A stretch of DNA of 64,000 nucleotides, taken from NCBI RefSeq assembly GCF_007751035.1, contig NZ_CP036433.1, positions 2,399,001 through 2,463,000 on the forward strand, written 5' to 3'. The stretch comes from Lignipirellula cremea (GTDB lineage Bacteria; Planctomycetota; Planctomycetia; Pirellulales; Pirellulaceae). Position numbers and translations under genes: made by a program. Position 1 is the first letter of the stretch, and every line of letters starts with the position of its first letter. Below are positions 1 through 9,991 of the stretch, piece by piece. The notes beneath the pieces are model-generated. The model made no database searches and had not been told where the DNA came from. It worked only from the letters and a program-made list of their open reading frames with translations.

Positions 1-1
1 T

Positions 2-3000
2 CAGGCGAAACAGTTCGCCAAAGCGAAGGAAGATTGCCTCGCCATCCGGAAGCTCTACGAATTCTGCTATGGGAAAGAATTCTTCCTGGTGTCCGAGGCC
101 GTTTTTCAGCTGGCCCAGGTGTATGAAGACCAGGGCGACGACACGGCAGCCGAATCTACTCACCGCCTTGCCCTGGAGATGCGTCGCAAGGCGATGGGGC
201 TGCAGCATCCCAATACGGCCGTGAGTCTGTCGCGACTGGCCACGCTCGTCGCCAAACGCGGAGACGAGGCGAAAGCACGCGAACTCTTCCGCCAAAGTGC
301 AGAGATCTATCAGCAATGCTACAGCGAACCGCGGGATGAAACGGCCTATGTTTTGCACGAAGCCGCACGGATGGCTCATGCGCTAGGCGACTATGACGAA
401 GCTGCTCAGGCGTACGCAAAAAGCCGAGACGCCTACGAACATGTCAACGGAAAAAAGCATGCTTCGACGGCCTTGGCTGCCTTCAACCTGGGCATGTCCT
501 GCGAAGCAGGCAGACAATACTCCCAGGCTAAATCGGCGTACCAGGAAACCCTGGCTACTCGTACGGAGATCCTGGGCGGCGATCACCCGGACACGCTGGC
601 CAGCTTGAATGCGCTCGCCAAGGTGTGCCGCGAAATGGAGGACTACCCGGCGGCTCTGGCTCATTACCGTAAGGTTCTGGGAATCCGCCAGCGCGTCCAT
701 GGGGAAGAGCACGCGCTAACGGCCGAAAGTCTGGAGAACGCCGGAAATGTGTGCGTCGACAGGGAGGACTTTGTCACAGCAGAAAAGTACTTGCGAAAAA
801 GCCTGGCCATTCGCACGAAACTTCTGGGCGAACAGCATGCGGATACCGCGTCCAGTCTGCATGCCCTGGGAAAGCTGTTCCGGCAAAAAGGGGACCGGGA
901 TCAGGCGACAGCCCACTTTATAAAAGCCCTGGAGATTCGCACCCGCGTTCTGCCCAAATTCCACGCCGACACAGCGGAAAGTCAGTACGAGCTGGCGATG
1001 ATCCGGGACGACCAGGGTCGATACGCGGAGGCGTTGCTGCTTGCCCAGCAGAGTCTATGGGGAAGGGTGGCTGGTCTGGGAGACAAGCACCCCGCCGTCG
1101 CCGACACCTTCAACCTGCTGGCGACGCTCCATGAGAAGCAGGGGAGCCAATCGCTTGTCACCGCGCTTTATCTGCAGGCACTGGCCATCCGCCAGAAAGC
1201 GTTCGGCGAACAGCATGAGGATACCGCCACCAGTCTTTGCAATCTGGGACTGCACTATGCCTCATCAGGCAACCTGGAAGAGGCTGGCCCGCTACTGGAA
1301 AAGAGCCTGAAAATCCGCCTGCAGCTGTTCGGGTCTGATCATCCTGATACCGCCAATAGCTATAGCAACCTCGGTCTCTTTTATTACCTTTCGGAAGGCG
1401 ACCTTCAAAAGGCCGAGTCGCTGTTTACAAAAGCTTTGGAAATTTTCCGAAAGGTCAACGGAGCCGAATCCCCTGAATACGCTACTTGCCTGAACAATCT
1501 GGGTTATTGCTCGTGGGTGCGGGGAAATACCCAACGTGGCGAAAAGCTCGTTCGGGACGCACTCGCAATCCGTTCCAAAGTTCTGGGGGAAGCACACCCC
1601 GACACCATCAGCACGGTCGTACTACTCGCGGGGAAACAGTTCGAAAACGGCGACTATCAACAGGCAGCCGCCAGCTACGAACGCTGTCTTCTGGCAGGTC
1701 GGCAACGCATGACGGAGGCAGCCGACTTCCAGTCAGAGCGGCAGCAACTACAACTCGCCCGGAAACAGAAAGACCACCTTTCGGTTCTGGTGTCGTTGGC
1801 GCTCACCCATCCTGAATTCCATGAATCCGCTTTCCGCGAGTTGCTGGAATGGAAGGGGTCCATTCTACTGCGTCAGCGGCAGATGCGCGTCTTCTCCACC
1901 GATCCCAAGGCGGCGCAGACCTTGGCAAAACTAAAAAAGAATGCGGCGGATCTGGCCGCAAGCCTGGAGGCTCCCGGGCTCAACCCAGATTCCGGATTGA
2001 CCGGAGCGCAGATCATGTTTCTTTCAACGGAACGCGATCAGCTGGAAGCGGAGCTTGGTCGTTTGCGAAAGGCGCCTCCCGCCCAGGCAGAGGCCAGTTC
2101 CCTGGCGATGGTCGCAGCCGCGCAGCCCGCGGACTCCACCTTGCTGACCTACTTCAAATACATTCGCATACGTCGAACCGAGAACGCAGAGGACCGATTT
2201 CAAGCGGAGAACGCCCTGGCGGTGTTTGTGCTACGGCCGGGGGAGTCGCCCCAGCTGGTCGATCTGGGACCGATCTCTCCCATCGCCAATGCGATCGCAA
2301 AGTGGCGTCAATCCTTCGGCCAGACCACAAAAGCAGCCGCGGCGGCTCACACCCTGAAAGAAAAGATCTGGACGCCGATACAGAAATTTCTTGGCGATGA
2401 CGATCTGGTCGTGATTTCGCCCGATGGAGAACTGGAAGAATTTCCCTTCGCGGTGTTGCCCGGAAAATTGCCTGATTCTTACCTGCTTGAAGATTATCGT
2501 ATTGCCATTCTTCCGGTGCCCCAATTGTTGCCCGAGTTGGTTCGTCCGCCGACCGACAAGCCGAAACCGTCGCAACTGTTGCTGGTGGGCGGCTTGAACT
2601 ACGACGCGGAACCAGCCAACGCAGCGTCAGTGGAGGTCGCATGGCGCCAGCCAGCGGACCAGGTGTTGCGCGGAGGCGGCGCCAGTTTTGCGTCGCTGCC
2701 AGGAACGGTCACGGAAATTGCAGAAATCGCTACTGTCTTCAAAAAACGGTTTACCTCGGAAGAGGAAAAGGTCGTGACGCTGACGGGTCTGGAAGCAGGA
2801 GAAAACCAGTTCTGCGAAGCGGCCGGACAATTCACCCATTTGCACCTTGCGACGCACGGCTACTTTGCTTCGGTGAATATATTAGAGCTTGCGGACGGCA
2901 GCCGCGGGGGAGCGGCCCTGTCATCGGGAGCGATGCAAGACCTCCTGGTGGATGACCTTCAGCCGGGACTGCACTCGGGACTCGCTTTCAGCGGAGCCAA

Positions 3001-3448
3001 TCTGCCGGCGACAGGCGCCGACGATGGCATCCTGACGGCCGCCGACATCGCCGCCCTGCAGCTCGACGGCGTGGATCTGGTCGTGCTATCCGCATGCGAA
3101 TCGGGCCTTGGCAAGGCCGCCGACGGCGAGGGGATGCTGGGCGTGCAAAGAGCCTTTCAGGTTGCTGGCGCCCGCACCACCATCGCCAGTCTTTGGCCGG
3201 TGGGAGACGTCGCCACGCAATTGCTGATGACGCGTTTCTATCACAACCTCTGGGAGAAAAAGATGAACAAGCTGGATGCCCTGCGCGAGGCGCAGCTGCA
3301 CCTGCTCAATCATCCCGACGAAGTGCTGGACCACAAGGCGTTTCGCGGCGATCTCCGGGTGCGCGCTGCGACCAACGCGACCATCAAGTCGAGTCGCCTT
3401 TCCCCTCAATTCTGGGCGGCGTTCTGTTTGAGCGGCTCCTGGGAATGA
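2..3448 (+). CDS. TPR-repeat CHAT-domain protein (5' truncated by window edge)
   Basis: The reading frame is open from base 2, so the GTG at 89 is probably not the real start and the gene begins outside the window. About the first 500 residues are tandem TPR repeats of the kinesin-light-chain type (recurring A-x-x-H-P-D-T-A-x-S pattern every 42 residues). The C-terminal third is a CHAT domain, a caspase-fold peptidase: the catalytic His lies in LATHGYF (residue 923 counted from 89) and the Cys in LSACESGLG (residue 1003). CHAT proteins are predicted cysteine proteases, often in signalling or defence; the TPR part would bind the partner or substrate. No signal peptide can be judged because the N-terminus is missing. 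The following gene is 174 bases away and unrelated in sequence. Domain assignment is strong; the biological role is unknown. Confidence 0.9.
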   Translation, partial: QAKQFAKAKEDCLAIRKLYEFCYGKEFFLVSEAVFQLAQVYEDQGDDTAAESTHRLALEMRRKAMGLQHPNTAVSLSRLATLVAKRGDEAKARELFRQSAEIYQQCYSEPRDETAYVLHEAARMAHALGDYDEAAQAYAKSRDAYEHVNGKKHASTALAAFNLGMSCEAGRQYSQAKSAYQETLATRTEILGGDHPDTLASLNALAKVCREMEDYPAALAHYRKVLGIRQRVHGEEHALTAESLENAGNVCVDREDFVTAEKYLRKSLAIRTKLLGEQHADTASSLHALGKLFRQKGDRDQATAHFIKALEIRTRVLPKFHADTAESQYELAMIRDDQGRYAEALLLAQQSLWGRVAGLGDKHPAVADTFNLLATLHEKQGSQSLVTALYLQALAIRQKAFGEQHEDTATSLCNLGLHYASSGNLEEAGPLLEKSLKIRLQLFGSDHPDTANSYSNLGLFYYLSEGDLQKAESLFTKALEIFRKVNGAESPEYATCLNNLGYCSWVRGNTQRGEKLVRDALAIRSKVLGEAHPDTISTVVLLAGKQFENGDYQQAAASYERCLLAGRQRMTEAADFQSERQQLQLARKQKDHLSVLVSLALTHPEFHESAFRELLEWKGSILLRQRQMRVFSTDPKAAQTLAKLKKNAADLAASLEAPGLNPDSGLTGAQIMFLSTERDQLEAELGRLRKAPPAQAEASSLAMVAAAQPADSTLLTYFKYIRIRRTENAEDRFQAENALAVFVLRPGESPQLVDLGPISPIANAIAKWRQSFGQTTKAAAAAHTLKEKIWTPIQKFLGDDDLVVISPDGELEEFPFAVLPGKLPDSYLLEDYRIAILPVPQLLPELVRPPTDKPKPSQLLLVGGLNYDAEPANAASVEVAWRQPADQVLRGGGASFASLPGTVTEIAEIATVFKKRFTSEEEKVVTLTGLEAGENQFCEAAGQFTHLHLATHGYFASVNILELADGSRGGAALSSGAMQDLLVDDLQPGLHSGLAFSGANLPATGADDGILTAADIAALQLDGVDLVVLSACESGLGKAADGEGMLGVQRAFQVAGARTTIASLWPVGDVATQLLMTRFYHNLWEKKMNKLDALREAQLHLLNHPDEVLDHKAFRGDLRVRAATNATIKSSRLSPQFWAAFCLSGSWE

Positions 3449-3622
3449 CCGTCTGTGTCGCAAGTCTCGGTTCCTGATCGCTTCGAAGCCATTCCTCAAA
3501 TTGGAATTTCCCACCTGCCATGCCGACGCACGAAAGTTTCTAGTTTCAACCGACGGTTTGCTGGCCCAGCTACCGTGTGACTTTCACGCCAGGTCTTTTT
3601 CTTGTTCATCCCGGCGGTATCC

Positions 3623-4207
3623 ATGTCCTCGCTCTACGACTCCTCCCAGGTCACGTCGATAAGAATCCGTCCCCTGATTCGTTACCTGGGCTTGCTGCTG
3701 GGAGTCGTCGTCGGGCTGCCTTCCTGGATCGGCTGGGTGTGGTTTCTCCTGAACCCAGCGGAAATGGTCAAAAACTGGGACGGCCTGGCCTTTGCCGTTG
3801 TCATCGGAGGGATCGCCTTGTTCGCCACGCGCGGCTGGGTGCGGATCGGCGGCAAATCAACAGAGCGTCTGATTCGGCTGCGAGGCTGGTGGAAAACAGT
3901 GTCGGTCGCCCCGCAAGATCTGGCTCGCATTCAGAAAGTCGTTTCCATGGGCTCCAACTCCCAGGGCTTCAATCGCCGCGAATATAACTACCATCTGGAG
4001 GACCATCGCGGCGAACCGCTGGGGGTCATCCCGGGTTCCCTGGAGATTTGTCCCGGCTGGGATAAATTCCTCCAGCATTTGCACAACGTCGCCGCAGCCT
4101 CCAGGCGTGGCCGTCCACACGACACGGAACCCGCACCCGGCCTGGCGGACAAACCGGTCGAAGAATGGACCAGCAAAGATTTCGAAGACTATGAAAGCTT
4201 GGACTGA
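3623..4207 (+). CDS. small membrane protein, unknown function
   Basis: The 194-residue product has two hydrophobic segments near the N-terminus (about residues 20-40 and 50-68: LLLGVVVGLPSWIGWVWFLL and an ALFAT-containing helix), followed by a soluble tail of about 120 residues with charged C-terminus. The frame extends upstream to a TTG at 3602, but ATG at 3623 is the better start. I do not recognise a family. The layout (two helices, then a globular tail with a proline/Arg-rich linker) resembles PH-like membrane proteins of planctomycetes, but this is only an impression. Confidence 0.6.
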   Translation: MSSLYDSSQVTSIRIRPLIRYLGLLLGVVVGLPSWIGWVWFLLNPAEMVKNWDGLAFAVVIGGIALFATRGWVRIGGKSTERLIRLRGWWKTVSVAPQDLARIQKVVSMGSNSQGFNRREYNYHLEDHRGEPLGVIPGSLEICPGWDKFLQHLHNVAAASRRGRPHDTEPAPGLADKPVEEWTSKDFEDYESLD

Positions 4208-4526
4208 TCCGGGCACGGCCAGCGAACGCGATCATCGGCAGGAACCCTTGTATCACGGCCAAGGCGTTCCGCAAGCGACGACCCACGGGCGGTCGTTTTG
4301 CCCTAAGCGGGATGAATCAGCCACACAGAGGGGGTTTGAGTAGCACTGACGGGTAGTTCTCTCCGCAAAGCCTGGTAACTTTCGAATTGCAGCTGAAAGC
4401 CTTTGACACCCCCTAATTTGGGAGAGTATAGTAAACGAGACGGTGGACGATTTGAGCAAAGCAGGCGGCGGATGCAAATTTTCCCATTTTTCGTGTCACA
4501 TGACTGCTATTAAGCCGCCATTGATT
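4208..4526. other. intergenic region upstream of ECF sigma gene
   Basis: About 320 bases with no convincing gene. Its right part contains the sigma-70-type promoter listed at 4403-4432. The rest shows no recognisable element. Confidence 0.5.
4403..4432 (+). promoter_or_regulatory. sigma-70-type promoter for the sigma/kinase operon
   Basis: A perfect TTGACA (4403-4408) is followed after 18 bases by TATAGT (4427-4432), one base from the TATAAT consensus. It lies about 95 bases before the most likely start (4527) of the ECF sigma factor gene, whose kinase genes follow without a gap. The match to housekeeping consensus suggests constitutive expression of this regulator operon rather than autoregulation. 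Confidence 0.65.
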
Positions 4527-5159
4527 ATGCCTCGAAATACAGAATTCAGTTTGACAGATTGGCCCACTCTGCTCGCGGTTGCTCGCAAAGGCGATTGCGG
4601 TGCGTTTAATGAGGTCTGGGTTCGCCTGCGCGACTATCTCCGCATGATAGCCGTTTGCAATTTGAATCCTGGCCTCCAGGCCAAGCTGGATGCGTCCGAC
4701 ATCGTCCAGGAGTCCCTTCTGGAAGCGCATCAAAACTTCCAGCAGTTCCGAGGGAACTCCGAAAACGAGCTGAAAGTCTGGCTCGCCAGATTGATGGAAA
4801 ATAATCTGGTGGACGCAAGCCGCAAGTTTACCCAAACCCAGCAGCGCGATATCTCACGCGAGGTGTCGATGGAAGGGACCGGCAGCCAGGACCAGATTGC
4901 CAGCGTGCAGCCCACTCCCAGCAGCATCCTCCACCGTCGCGAGGTGGATCGGGAACTGGCGGATGCGATCGCCCGCTTGCCGGAGCGAAAACGGCGCCTG
5001 GTGGAATTACGGCACCGGCAATCTCTTAGTTTTTCCCAGATTGGGGAAGAATTAGGAATGACGTCGGCGGCGGCGCGGAAGATGTGGGAACGTACCATTC
5101 TTGAGTTAAGAAAGTATCTGGCTAGTTCCGATGCCCAATCCGCACCCACCTCCAGATGA
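4527..5159 (+). CDS. ECF-family RNA polymerase sigma factor
   Basis: The 210-residue product (from ATG 4527; ATG 4500 and GTG 4443 are alternatives) has the sigma-2 region with LDASDIVQESLLEAHQ and the sigma-4 helix-turn-helix with LSFSQIGEELGMTSAAARK. This is the planctomycete-type ECF sigma factor that is not paired with a classical anti-sigma gene. The kinase gene 5131-6897 starts inside the last 29 bases of this gene, which implies translational coupling. In planctomycetes such sigma factors are usually thought to be controlled by the adjacent Ser/Thr kinase; here that is an inference from the overlap. Confidence 0.9.
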   Translation: MPRNTEFSLTDWPTLLAVARKGDCGAFNEVWVRLRDYLRMIAVCNLNPGLQAKLDASDIVQESLLEAHQNFQQFRGNSENELKVWLARLMENNLVDASRKFTQTQQRDISREVSMEGTGSQDQIASVQPTPSSILHRREVDRELADAIARLPERKRRLVELRHRQSLSFSQIGEELGMTSAAARKMWERTILELRKYLASSDAQSAPTSR

Positions 5160-6897
5160 CTTCCGTGCGGAGGACCCCGATCAGCCGCTCGAAGACGATG
5201 CGGAGAACCTGCTAAGCGAATCTGAAGTTGTTCGGCGACTGGACCGATTGTGGCGCGATGATCCCTCGCCCCCGGCCTCGCCGCTGCCAAATTTAGACGG
5301 CAAGCAGATCGGGCGGTACTCGATCGAGCGAGTGATTGGGTATGGTGGATTCGGAGTCGTCTATAAGGCCCGCGACCACCAGCTACATCGCGACGTAGCG
5401 CTCAAAATTCCACGTCCTGAAGTTCTGCTGGACAGGGACAAAAGATACCGCTTTGAACTGGAAGCGCAGACAGCCGCGCGGCTGGATCATCCGGCGATCG
5501 TTCCCGTCTACGAAGCCGACGTCGACGGCACGCCTCCTTACCTGGCGTCGGCATACTGTCCGGGGTTGAATCTGGCGGAATGGCTGGGTTGGGAAGCGGT
5601 TCGTGTTGCCCCCCAGGAAGCCGTGGCGTTGATGGAAACGCTGGCTGACGCGATCCACTACGCGCACACGCAGGGCGTCATTCATCGCGACCTGAAACCC
5701 AGCAACATCATGCTGTCGCCGCTGGACAATAGGCATCCCGCTCCAGCGGCTCCCCTGGAGCATTCCTCCGCAGACGGCCCGAAACCTTTGGCGCTTTCCC
5801 AGTACCGCCCGCGGCTGACTGACTTTGGCCTGGCCCGGTTAACGCAGGCCGGGCTGGCGGACACGCGTTCCAGTATGATTCTGGGGACGCCGCTGTACAT
5901 GTCGCCGGAACAAGCCGAATGTCAGCCTGATGACGTGGGACCAACGACGGACATTTTCGCCCTGGGCGCAATTTTGTATCACTTGCTGACGGGCGTTCCG
6001 CCCTTTGCCGCCGACAGCTATCCGGCGGTGCTCGCCAGACTGGGCGCCGATACGCCGGATCCCATTTACCTGTATCGCCCCGATGTGGACAAGGATCTGC
6101 AGACCATCTGCATGAAGTGCCTGCAAAAATCGCCCAAAGACCGCTATCAATCGGCAGTCGATCTGGCCGATGACCTGCGGCGGTATCAATCCGGCGATGC
6201 GATTGTCGCCAGGCCCGCCAATGCAATCCAACGACTGCAACGCTGGAGTGTGCATCGCGCCCGGGTGAGCAGCGCTTGTGCGGCGATCATTGTGATTTCG
6301 TGCGTCAAGATCTCGATCGCCTTCATCGGGCTGCTAATGATCTCCGTACTCGGCGAGGTGCCGCCGGAAAGCTCGGAATTTTCCGAAGTGCTGGCGGCCC
6401 ATTTGCTGGTAACCACCCCGCTGGATCTGTTTCTGATATGGGCGGCGCAGCGACAATCCCGCAGGCGTTTGCCCGCCGCGTTATACTGGGTGGCGTTCGC
6501 GATCACCTATGGGTTCTGCCTGATGACCTTCTGCGCGGCCTGTCGCCTGGTTCCGTCGCCAGCGTGGTTCCAACGAATGCCGGGCGCTCGCACGCTGGTC
6601 TTTACCGCAATCAGCCTGCTGTTTGCCGCACAAACGATCGCCTGGTATCTGGCGGACTGGCCTAGAATTGATACACAGGGAAATGACCGTCGACGTCGCT
6701 GGACTAAACAGGCGATGTTGGCGCTGCCGGCAATTATGCTGGCTTGCATCATCGCCACGCTCGCCGCGCTCCCTGGCGCCATGCGGCCTGCCGGTCCGGA
6801 GGAATCAAGCCTGTTGGAACAGATCGACCCTCCAGCGAACCCGCAGGACGACTCCCGGGGCGCGGCGGTCGATCCGCGGCTCGTTGGGCCTTCATGA
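5131..6897 (+). CDS. transmembrane Ser/Thr protein kinase (PknB type)
   Basis: A Hanks-type kinase of 588 residues. Residues 62-340 form the kinase domain: glycine loop IGYGGFGVV (69-77), ATP lysine K92 in VALKI, catalytic HRDLKPSN (185-192), DFG (231-233), SPEQ in place of APE (258-261). All catalytic residues are intact. After residue 375 there are about four hydrophobic helices (to residue 550), so the C-terminal part is a polytopic membrane domain rather than a typical extracellular sensor. The start overlaps the sigma factor gene by 29 bases, and the stop overlaps an ATG at 6894 of the next kinase frame. It probably acts on, or is activated with, the adjacent sigma factor. Confidence 0.92.
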   Translation: MPNPHPPPDDFRAEDPDQPLEDDAENLLSESEVVRRLDRLWRDDPSPPASPLPNLDGKQIGRYSIERVIGYGGFGVVYKARDHQLHRDVALKIPRPEVLLDRDKRYRFELEAQTAARLDHPAIVPVYEADVDGTPPYLASAYCPGLNLAEWLGWEAVRVAPQEAVALMETLADAIHYAHTQGVIHRDLKPSNIMLSPLDNRHPAPAAPLEHSSADGPKPLALSQYRPRLTDFGLARLTQAGLADTRSSMILGTPLYMSPEQAECQPDDVGPTTDIFALGAILYHLLTGVPPFAADSYPAVLARLGADTPDPIYLYRPDVDKDLQTICMKCLQKSPKDRYQSAVDLADDLRRYQSGDAIVARPANAIQRLQRWSVHRARVSSACAAIIVISCVKISIAFIGLLMISVLGEVPPESSEFSEVLAAHLLVTTPLDLFLIWAAQRQSRRRLPAALYWVAFAITYGFCLMTFCAACRLVPSPAWFQRMPGARTLVFTAISLLFAAQTIAWYLADWPRIDTQGNDRRRRWTKQAMLALPAIMLACIIATLAALPGAMRPAGPEESSLLEQIDPPANPQDDSRGAAVDPRLVGPS

Positions 6898-6932
6898 TAG
6901 ATTTTTCGTCGTCCAGGAAGGAAACTCACGCC

Positions 6933-9026
6933 ATGACCACTCCCTGCGAAACTTCACTGGTCGGCCGGACGATCGACTGCTGGGAAACCGGCGGCGCCAT
7001 TCCGGTGTTAGAGGTCCTGTTGCAAGGGATGTCGCAGGCGTCGGTTCGTGATCGAGCGGACGCCATTCTGGTCGATCAGAGTTTTCGCTGGCAACGCGGC
7101 GTTCCGATCCCGGCGGAGGAGTACCTGTCGCGCTGTCCTGAGATTGCCGCCGACTCGGAGCTGCGTCTGGATATTGTCTTTGGCGAGTTTCGCGCCCGGG
7201 CAGGCGAAGGCGGGGCGCTGCTGGAAGAGTTTCGCCAGCGTTTTCCCGACCTGGCGGACGCGCTAGTGGAACAGCAGCAAGTCAGCCAATGGCTTGATTC
7301 CGACGTCGCCGCGACGGAAACCATCATGACGATGCGAGACGCCGTCGAGACCCAGGTTCCGTTCGACCCCGCTCCGCTGCAGTTCGCGGACTTTGAGCTG
7401 CAGAAGCGCCTGGGACGCGGCGGCATGGGCGAGGTGCATCAGGCCCTCCAGCGGAGCTTGAACAAGCCGGTCGCGATCAAGATTCTGCGGAGACAGTTTG
7501 ACGTTTCGCAGGAACTGGTCGACCGCTTTTTCCGCGAAGCACGCGCCGTTGCGTCGCTCAAGCACCCGCACATTGTCGGCGTGCATGGTGTCGGCCGTTG
7601 TCCCCAGGACGGCGGTTACTTTCAGGTGATGGATCTCATTGATGGCCCCACGCTGCAGGAGGAACTTGACGCGGGGCCGTACCCGTTCCAGGAGGCCGCT
7701 CAAATTGTCGCCGATGCCGCCGGCGCCCTGCAGCATGCTCACGACCGAGGCGTCATCCATCGCGATCTGAAGCCCACCAATGTGATGCGCGCCAGCGATG
7801 GTCGCGTCGTCGTCGTGGATTTCGGTTTGGCGAAATTGCTCCTCGAAAGCGGTCCGCAACTTTCCGGCGACGGCGCGGTGATCGGCACGCCCCACTATAT
7901 GGCGCCGGAGCAGATTGATACCCGACGCGGAGCGATCGGACCGGCAACCGATGTTTACGGCCTGGGCGGGCTGCTCTGTTGCCTGCTGACAGGACGTCCG
8001 CCGGTGGAAGGCGCGTCGACCATGCAGGTGATGTCCGAAGTTTTGTCCGCACAGCCATCAAGCCGACCCTCGACCTGGCGCCGCGACATCCCGACGGCCT
8101 TGGACGCCCTCTGCGTCGACTGTTTAAAGAAAGATCCCACCCAGCGACCGGCCACGGCGGCCGAAGTTCAACAGCGACTCTTGAACTGGCTGGCAAATTC
8201 GCGAGGCGAGAAAACCCAGGAACCGATCGCTCGGCCCGTCGCTCGGCCCGTCGTTCCGACGGCGCGCCCCCGTGGAAGCTGGGTGATCGCCGGCGGAATC
8301 GGGCTGCTCCTGCTGCTGGCGGCTGGCCTGTTCCTTTCTGGAACTTTCTCGCCGACCCGGGATCAGGGCGCCCTGACCGCAGATGCTTCGCCCGCCGAGA
8401 AGTCGCTGGCCACAGAGACGCTGCCGGACAAGGCCTGGCTGGCCGACCTGCCTGCCGGCGATGTCACGGTCGACTGGCGGGTGGAAGTGTTTCCGGCGGG
8501 CAGCGCCGGGAAGTCCGAACCGCTCACCGGCTCCATCGGGAACGACGACCGGCTGCGACTGCAGATCAAACTGAGTGAACCTCGTTACGTTTACGCCTAC
8601 TGGATCGGCAGTGACGGCTCCGCGAGCTTGCTCAATCGAGAGGAAAATCCCACGGCGCCCGTCACGGAACTTTCCCTGCCCGCCGGCTCCGGCGATGCAT
8701 TTCCCGTGCAAGGACCGGCCGGAACCGAGGTCTGCCTGGTGGTGCTTCGCCGCACTCCTCTGACGGATCCCACCCGCCTGGAGCCGTTGCTGGCGTTAGC
8801 GGAACCGCTGCCGCCGCTGGACCTGCAAGTTCCGCTGGCCGATGGTTTGCCGTTACCCCACGTCGACCCTCGCCTGGCGCAGCTCAGCGGCCCAACGCGG
8901 ACCCTGGGTCCCGCCGAGCCGTTACTCGCCGGCAAGGCAGGCGCAGCGATCGCCCAATGGAAACTTGGCTGGCCCAGGGACGCAGGAAGCCTTCACTATC
9001 TGGCGATTCCCCATCGTGTACAATAG
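6933..9026 (+). CDS. transmembrane Ser/Thr protein kinase with DUF4384-like sensor domain
   Basis: A 697-residue product. The start at 6933 is chosen because AGGAAGGA lies about 10 bases upstream; an in-frame ATG at 6894 overlaps the previous stop and is the alternative. Residues 1-145 are a helical N-terminal region. The kinase domain (about 154-420) has glycine loop LGRGGMGEV (160-168), K183 in AIKIL, HRDLKPTN (276-283), DFG (296-298) and APEQ. One transmembrane helix (about 447-470) is followed by an extracytoplasmic domain (about 520-690) whose DWRVEVF...YVYAYWIGSDGS pattern resembles DUF4384. It ends 58 bases before the ECF sigma factor gene at 9085, so the locus has two kinases between two sigma factors. 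Confidence 0.92.
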   Translation: MTTPCETSLVGRTIDCWETGGAIPVLEVLLQGMSQASVRDRADAILVDQSFRWQRGVPIPAEEYLSRCPEIAADSELRLDIVFGEFRARAGEGGALLEEFRQRFPDLADALVEQQQVSQWLDSDVAATETIMTMRDAVETQVPFDPAPLQFADFELQKRLGRGGMGEVHQALQRSLNKPVAIKILRRQFDVSQELVDRFFREARAVASLKHPHIVGVHGVGRCPQDGGYFQVMDLIDGPTLQEELDAGPYPFQEAAQIVADAAGALQHAHDRGVIHRDLKPTNVMRASDGRVVVVDFGLAKLLLESGPQLSGDGAVIGTPHYMAPEQIDTRRGAIGPATDVYGLGGLLCCLLTGRPPVEGASTMQVMSEVLSAQPSSRPSTWRRDIPTALDALCVDCLKKDPTQRPATAAEVQQRLLNWLANSRGEKTQEPIARPVARPVVPTARPRGSWVIAGGIGLLLLLAAGLFLSGTFSPTRDQGALTADASPAEKSLATETLPDKAWLADLPAGDVTVDWRVEVFPAGSAGKSEPLTGSIGNDDRLRLQIKLSEPRYVYAYWIGSDGSASLLNREENPTAPVTELSLPAGSGDAFPVQGPAGTEVCLVVLRRTPLTDPTRLEPLLALAEPLPPLDLQVPLADGLPLPHVDPRLAQLSGPTRTLGPAEPLLAGKAGAAIAQWKLGWPRDAGSLHYLAIPHRVQ

Positions 9027-9084
9027 CACGATCAGACCCGGGCTTTTTTCCATTCGTCAGGCATCAGATTATCAGTGATTCGAG

Positions 9085-9666
9085 ATGCCTGAAGATTTTC
9101 TTCAATTGATGGAAAAAGTTCGCAGCGGCGACAAAGACGCGACGGCCCGTCTGATCGAAAACTACGGCGCTACCATTCGTCGCGCCATTCGACTCCACTT
9201 GCTGGATACGCGACTTCGCCGAGTCATCGGAGAAAGCGACATCTTCCAGTCGGTTATCTCACGGTTTTTGTTTGAACTCTGGGCGGGCCGGTATGAGTTT
9301 GACGGCCCAGAAAAGCTGGCGGCGCTGTTGAAGAAGATGGCGGTCGCCCGCGTCACCGACGCCGCCAGACACTACACAGCCCAGCGCCGGGATGTTCGAC
9401 GAAACGACGCTCTACCCGTAGAAGAAAACGTCGCTTCGCCGCGGCCTGAGGCAACGCCCAGTCAAATCGTGGCCAATCGGGAGCTACTCGACGAAGCCAT
9501 GAGGCTGCTCTCAGAACGCGAGCGAAGAATCCTCGAAATGCGACAGAACCGCGCCGCCTGGGAAGAGATTTCCGAAGAGTTCGGCAAATCCCCCGACGCG
9601 ATTCGGAAAGAATTTGAAAGGGCGATCGCACGTGTCGCCGATCAGCTCTACCGGCAAGAGCCCTGA
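9085..9666 (+). CDS. ECF-family RNA polymerase sigma factor
   Basis: 193 residues. Region 2 carries VIGESDIFQSVISRFLFEL and the long linker is typical of planctomycete ECF factors. Region 4 has LSERERRILEMRQNRAAW, then the recognition helix DAIRKEFERAIARV. Same direction as and directly after the kinase gene 6933-9026, so it is probably part of its regulatory unit. Differs clearly in sequence from the sigma factor at 4527, so the two are not recent duplicates. Confidence 0.9.
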   Translation: MPEDFLQLMEKVRSGDKDATARLIENYGATIRRAIRLHLLDTRLRRVIGESDIFQSVISRFLFELWAGRYEFDGPEKLAALLKKMAVARVTDAARHYTAQRRDVRRNDALPVEENVASPRPEATPSQIVANRELLDEAMRLLSERERRILEMRQNRAAWEEISEEFGKSPDAIRKEFERAIARVADQLYRQEP

Positions 9667-9991
9667 CAACCGCCGCTTCCGGTCAACAGATACGGCAATG
9701 CCCTCCATGGCAAAATTCATCGGACTGCGGTAAAGGGTCAGCCGCCAGCGGAACGAGAAGCTCTTAACTGACGGAAGTCGCCGGTCAGTCGTTTTGCGAA
9801 CCAGCCGGCGCAGAAAGTCGACTTTCGCTCCGCGAAAGTACGCGTCCTTTCACGGAGTGAAAGGGCGCTGTCCGGCGTCTGTCCTTGCTTGAAACGACGA
9901 ATCAGGATCTGCCAGTTATTCCTTTCACGGTCCCGCGACGGCTGGCCTGATGCGGATTGCGGATTGCAGGTCGTATCGCGTGTCCGCCGGC
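9667..9991. other. intergenic region between convergent genes
   Basis: About 325 bases between the convergent ends of the sigma factor and lipoprotein genes. The only structure seen is the pair of short hairpins listed at 9821-9864. Confidence 0.5.
9821..9864. repeat. tandem REP-like hairpins
   Basis: Two short perfect palindromes lie side by side between convergent genes: ACTTTCGC-TCC-GCGAAAGT (9821-9839) and CCTTTCAC-GGA-GTGAAAGG (9846-9864). They resemble each other (CTTTCGC versus CTTTCAC arms) and each has a 3-base loop. Similar ctttcgctccgcgaaag hairpins are my recollection of dispersed elements in planctomycete genomes. They could also serve as a bidirectional terminator, though no T-run follows. 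Confidence 0.5.
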
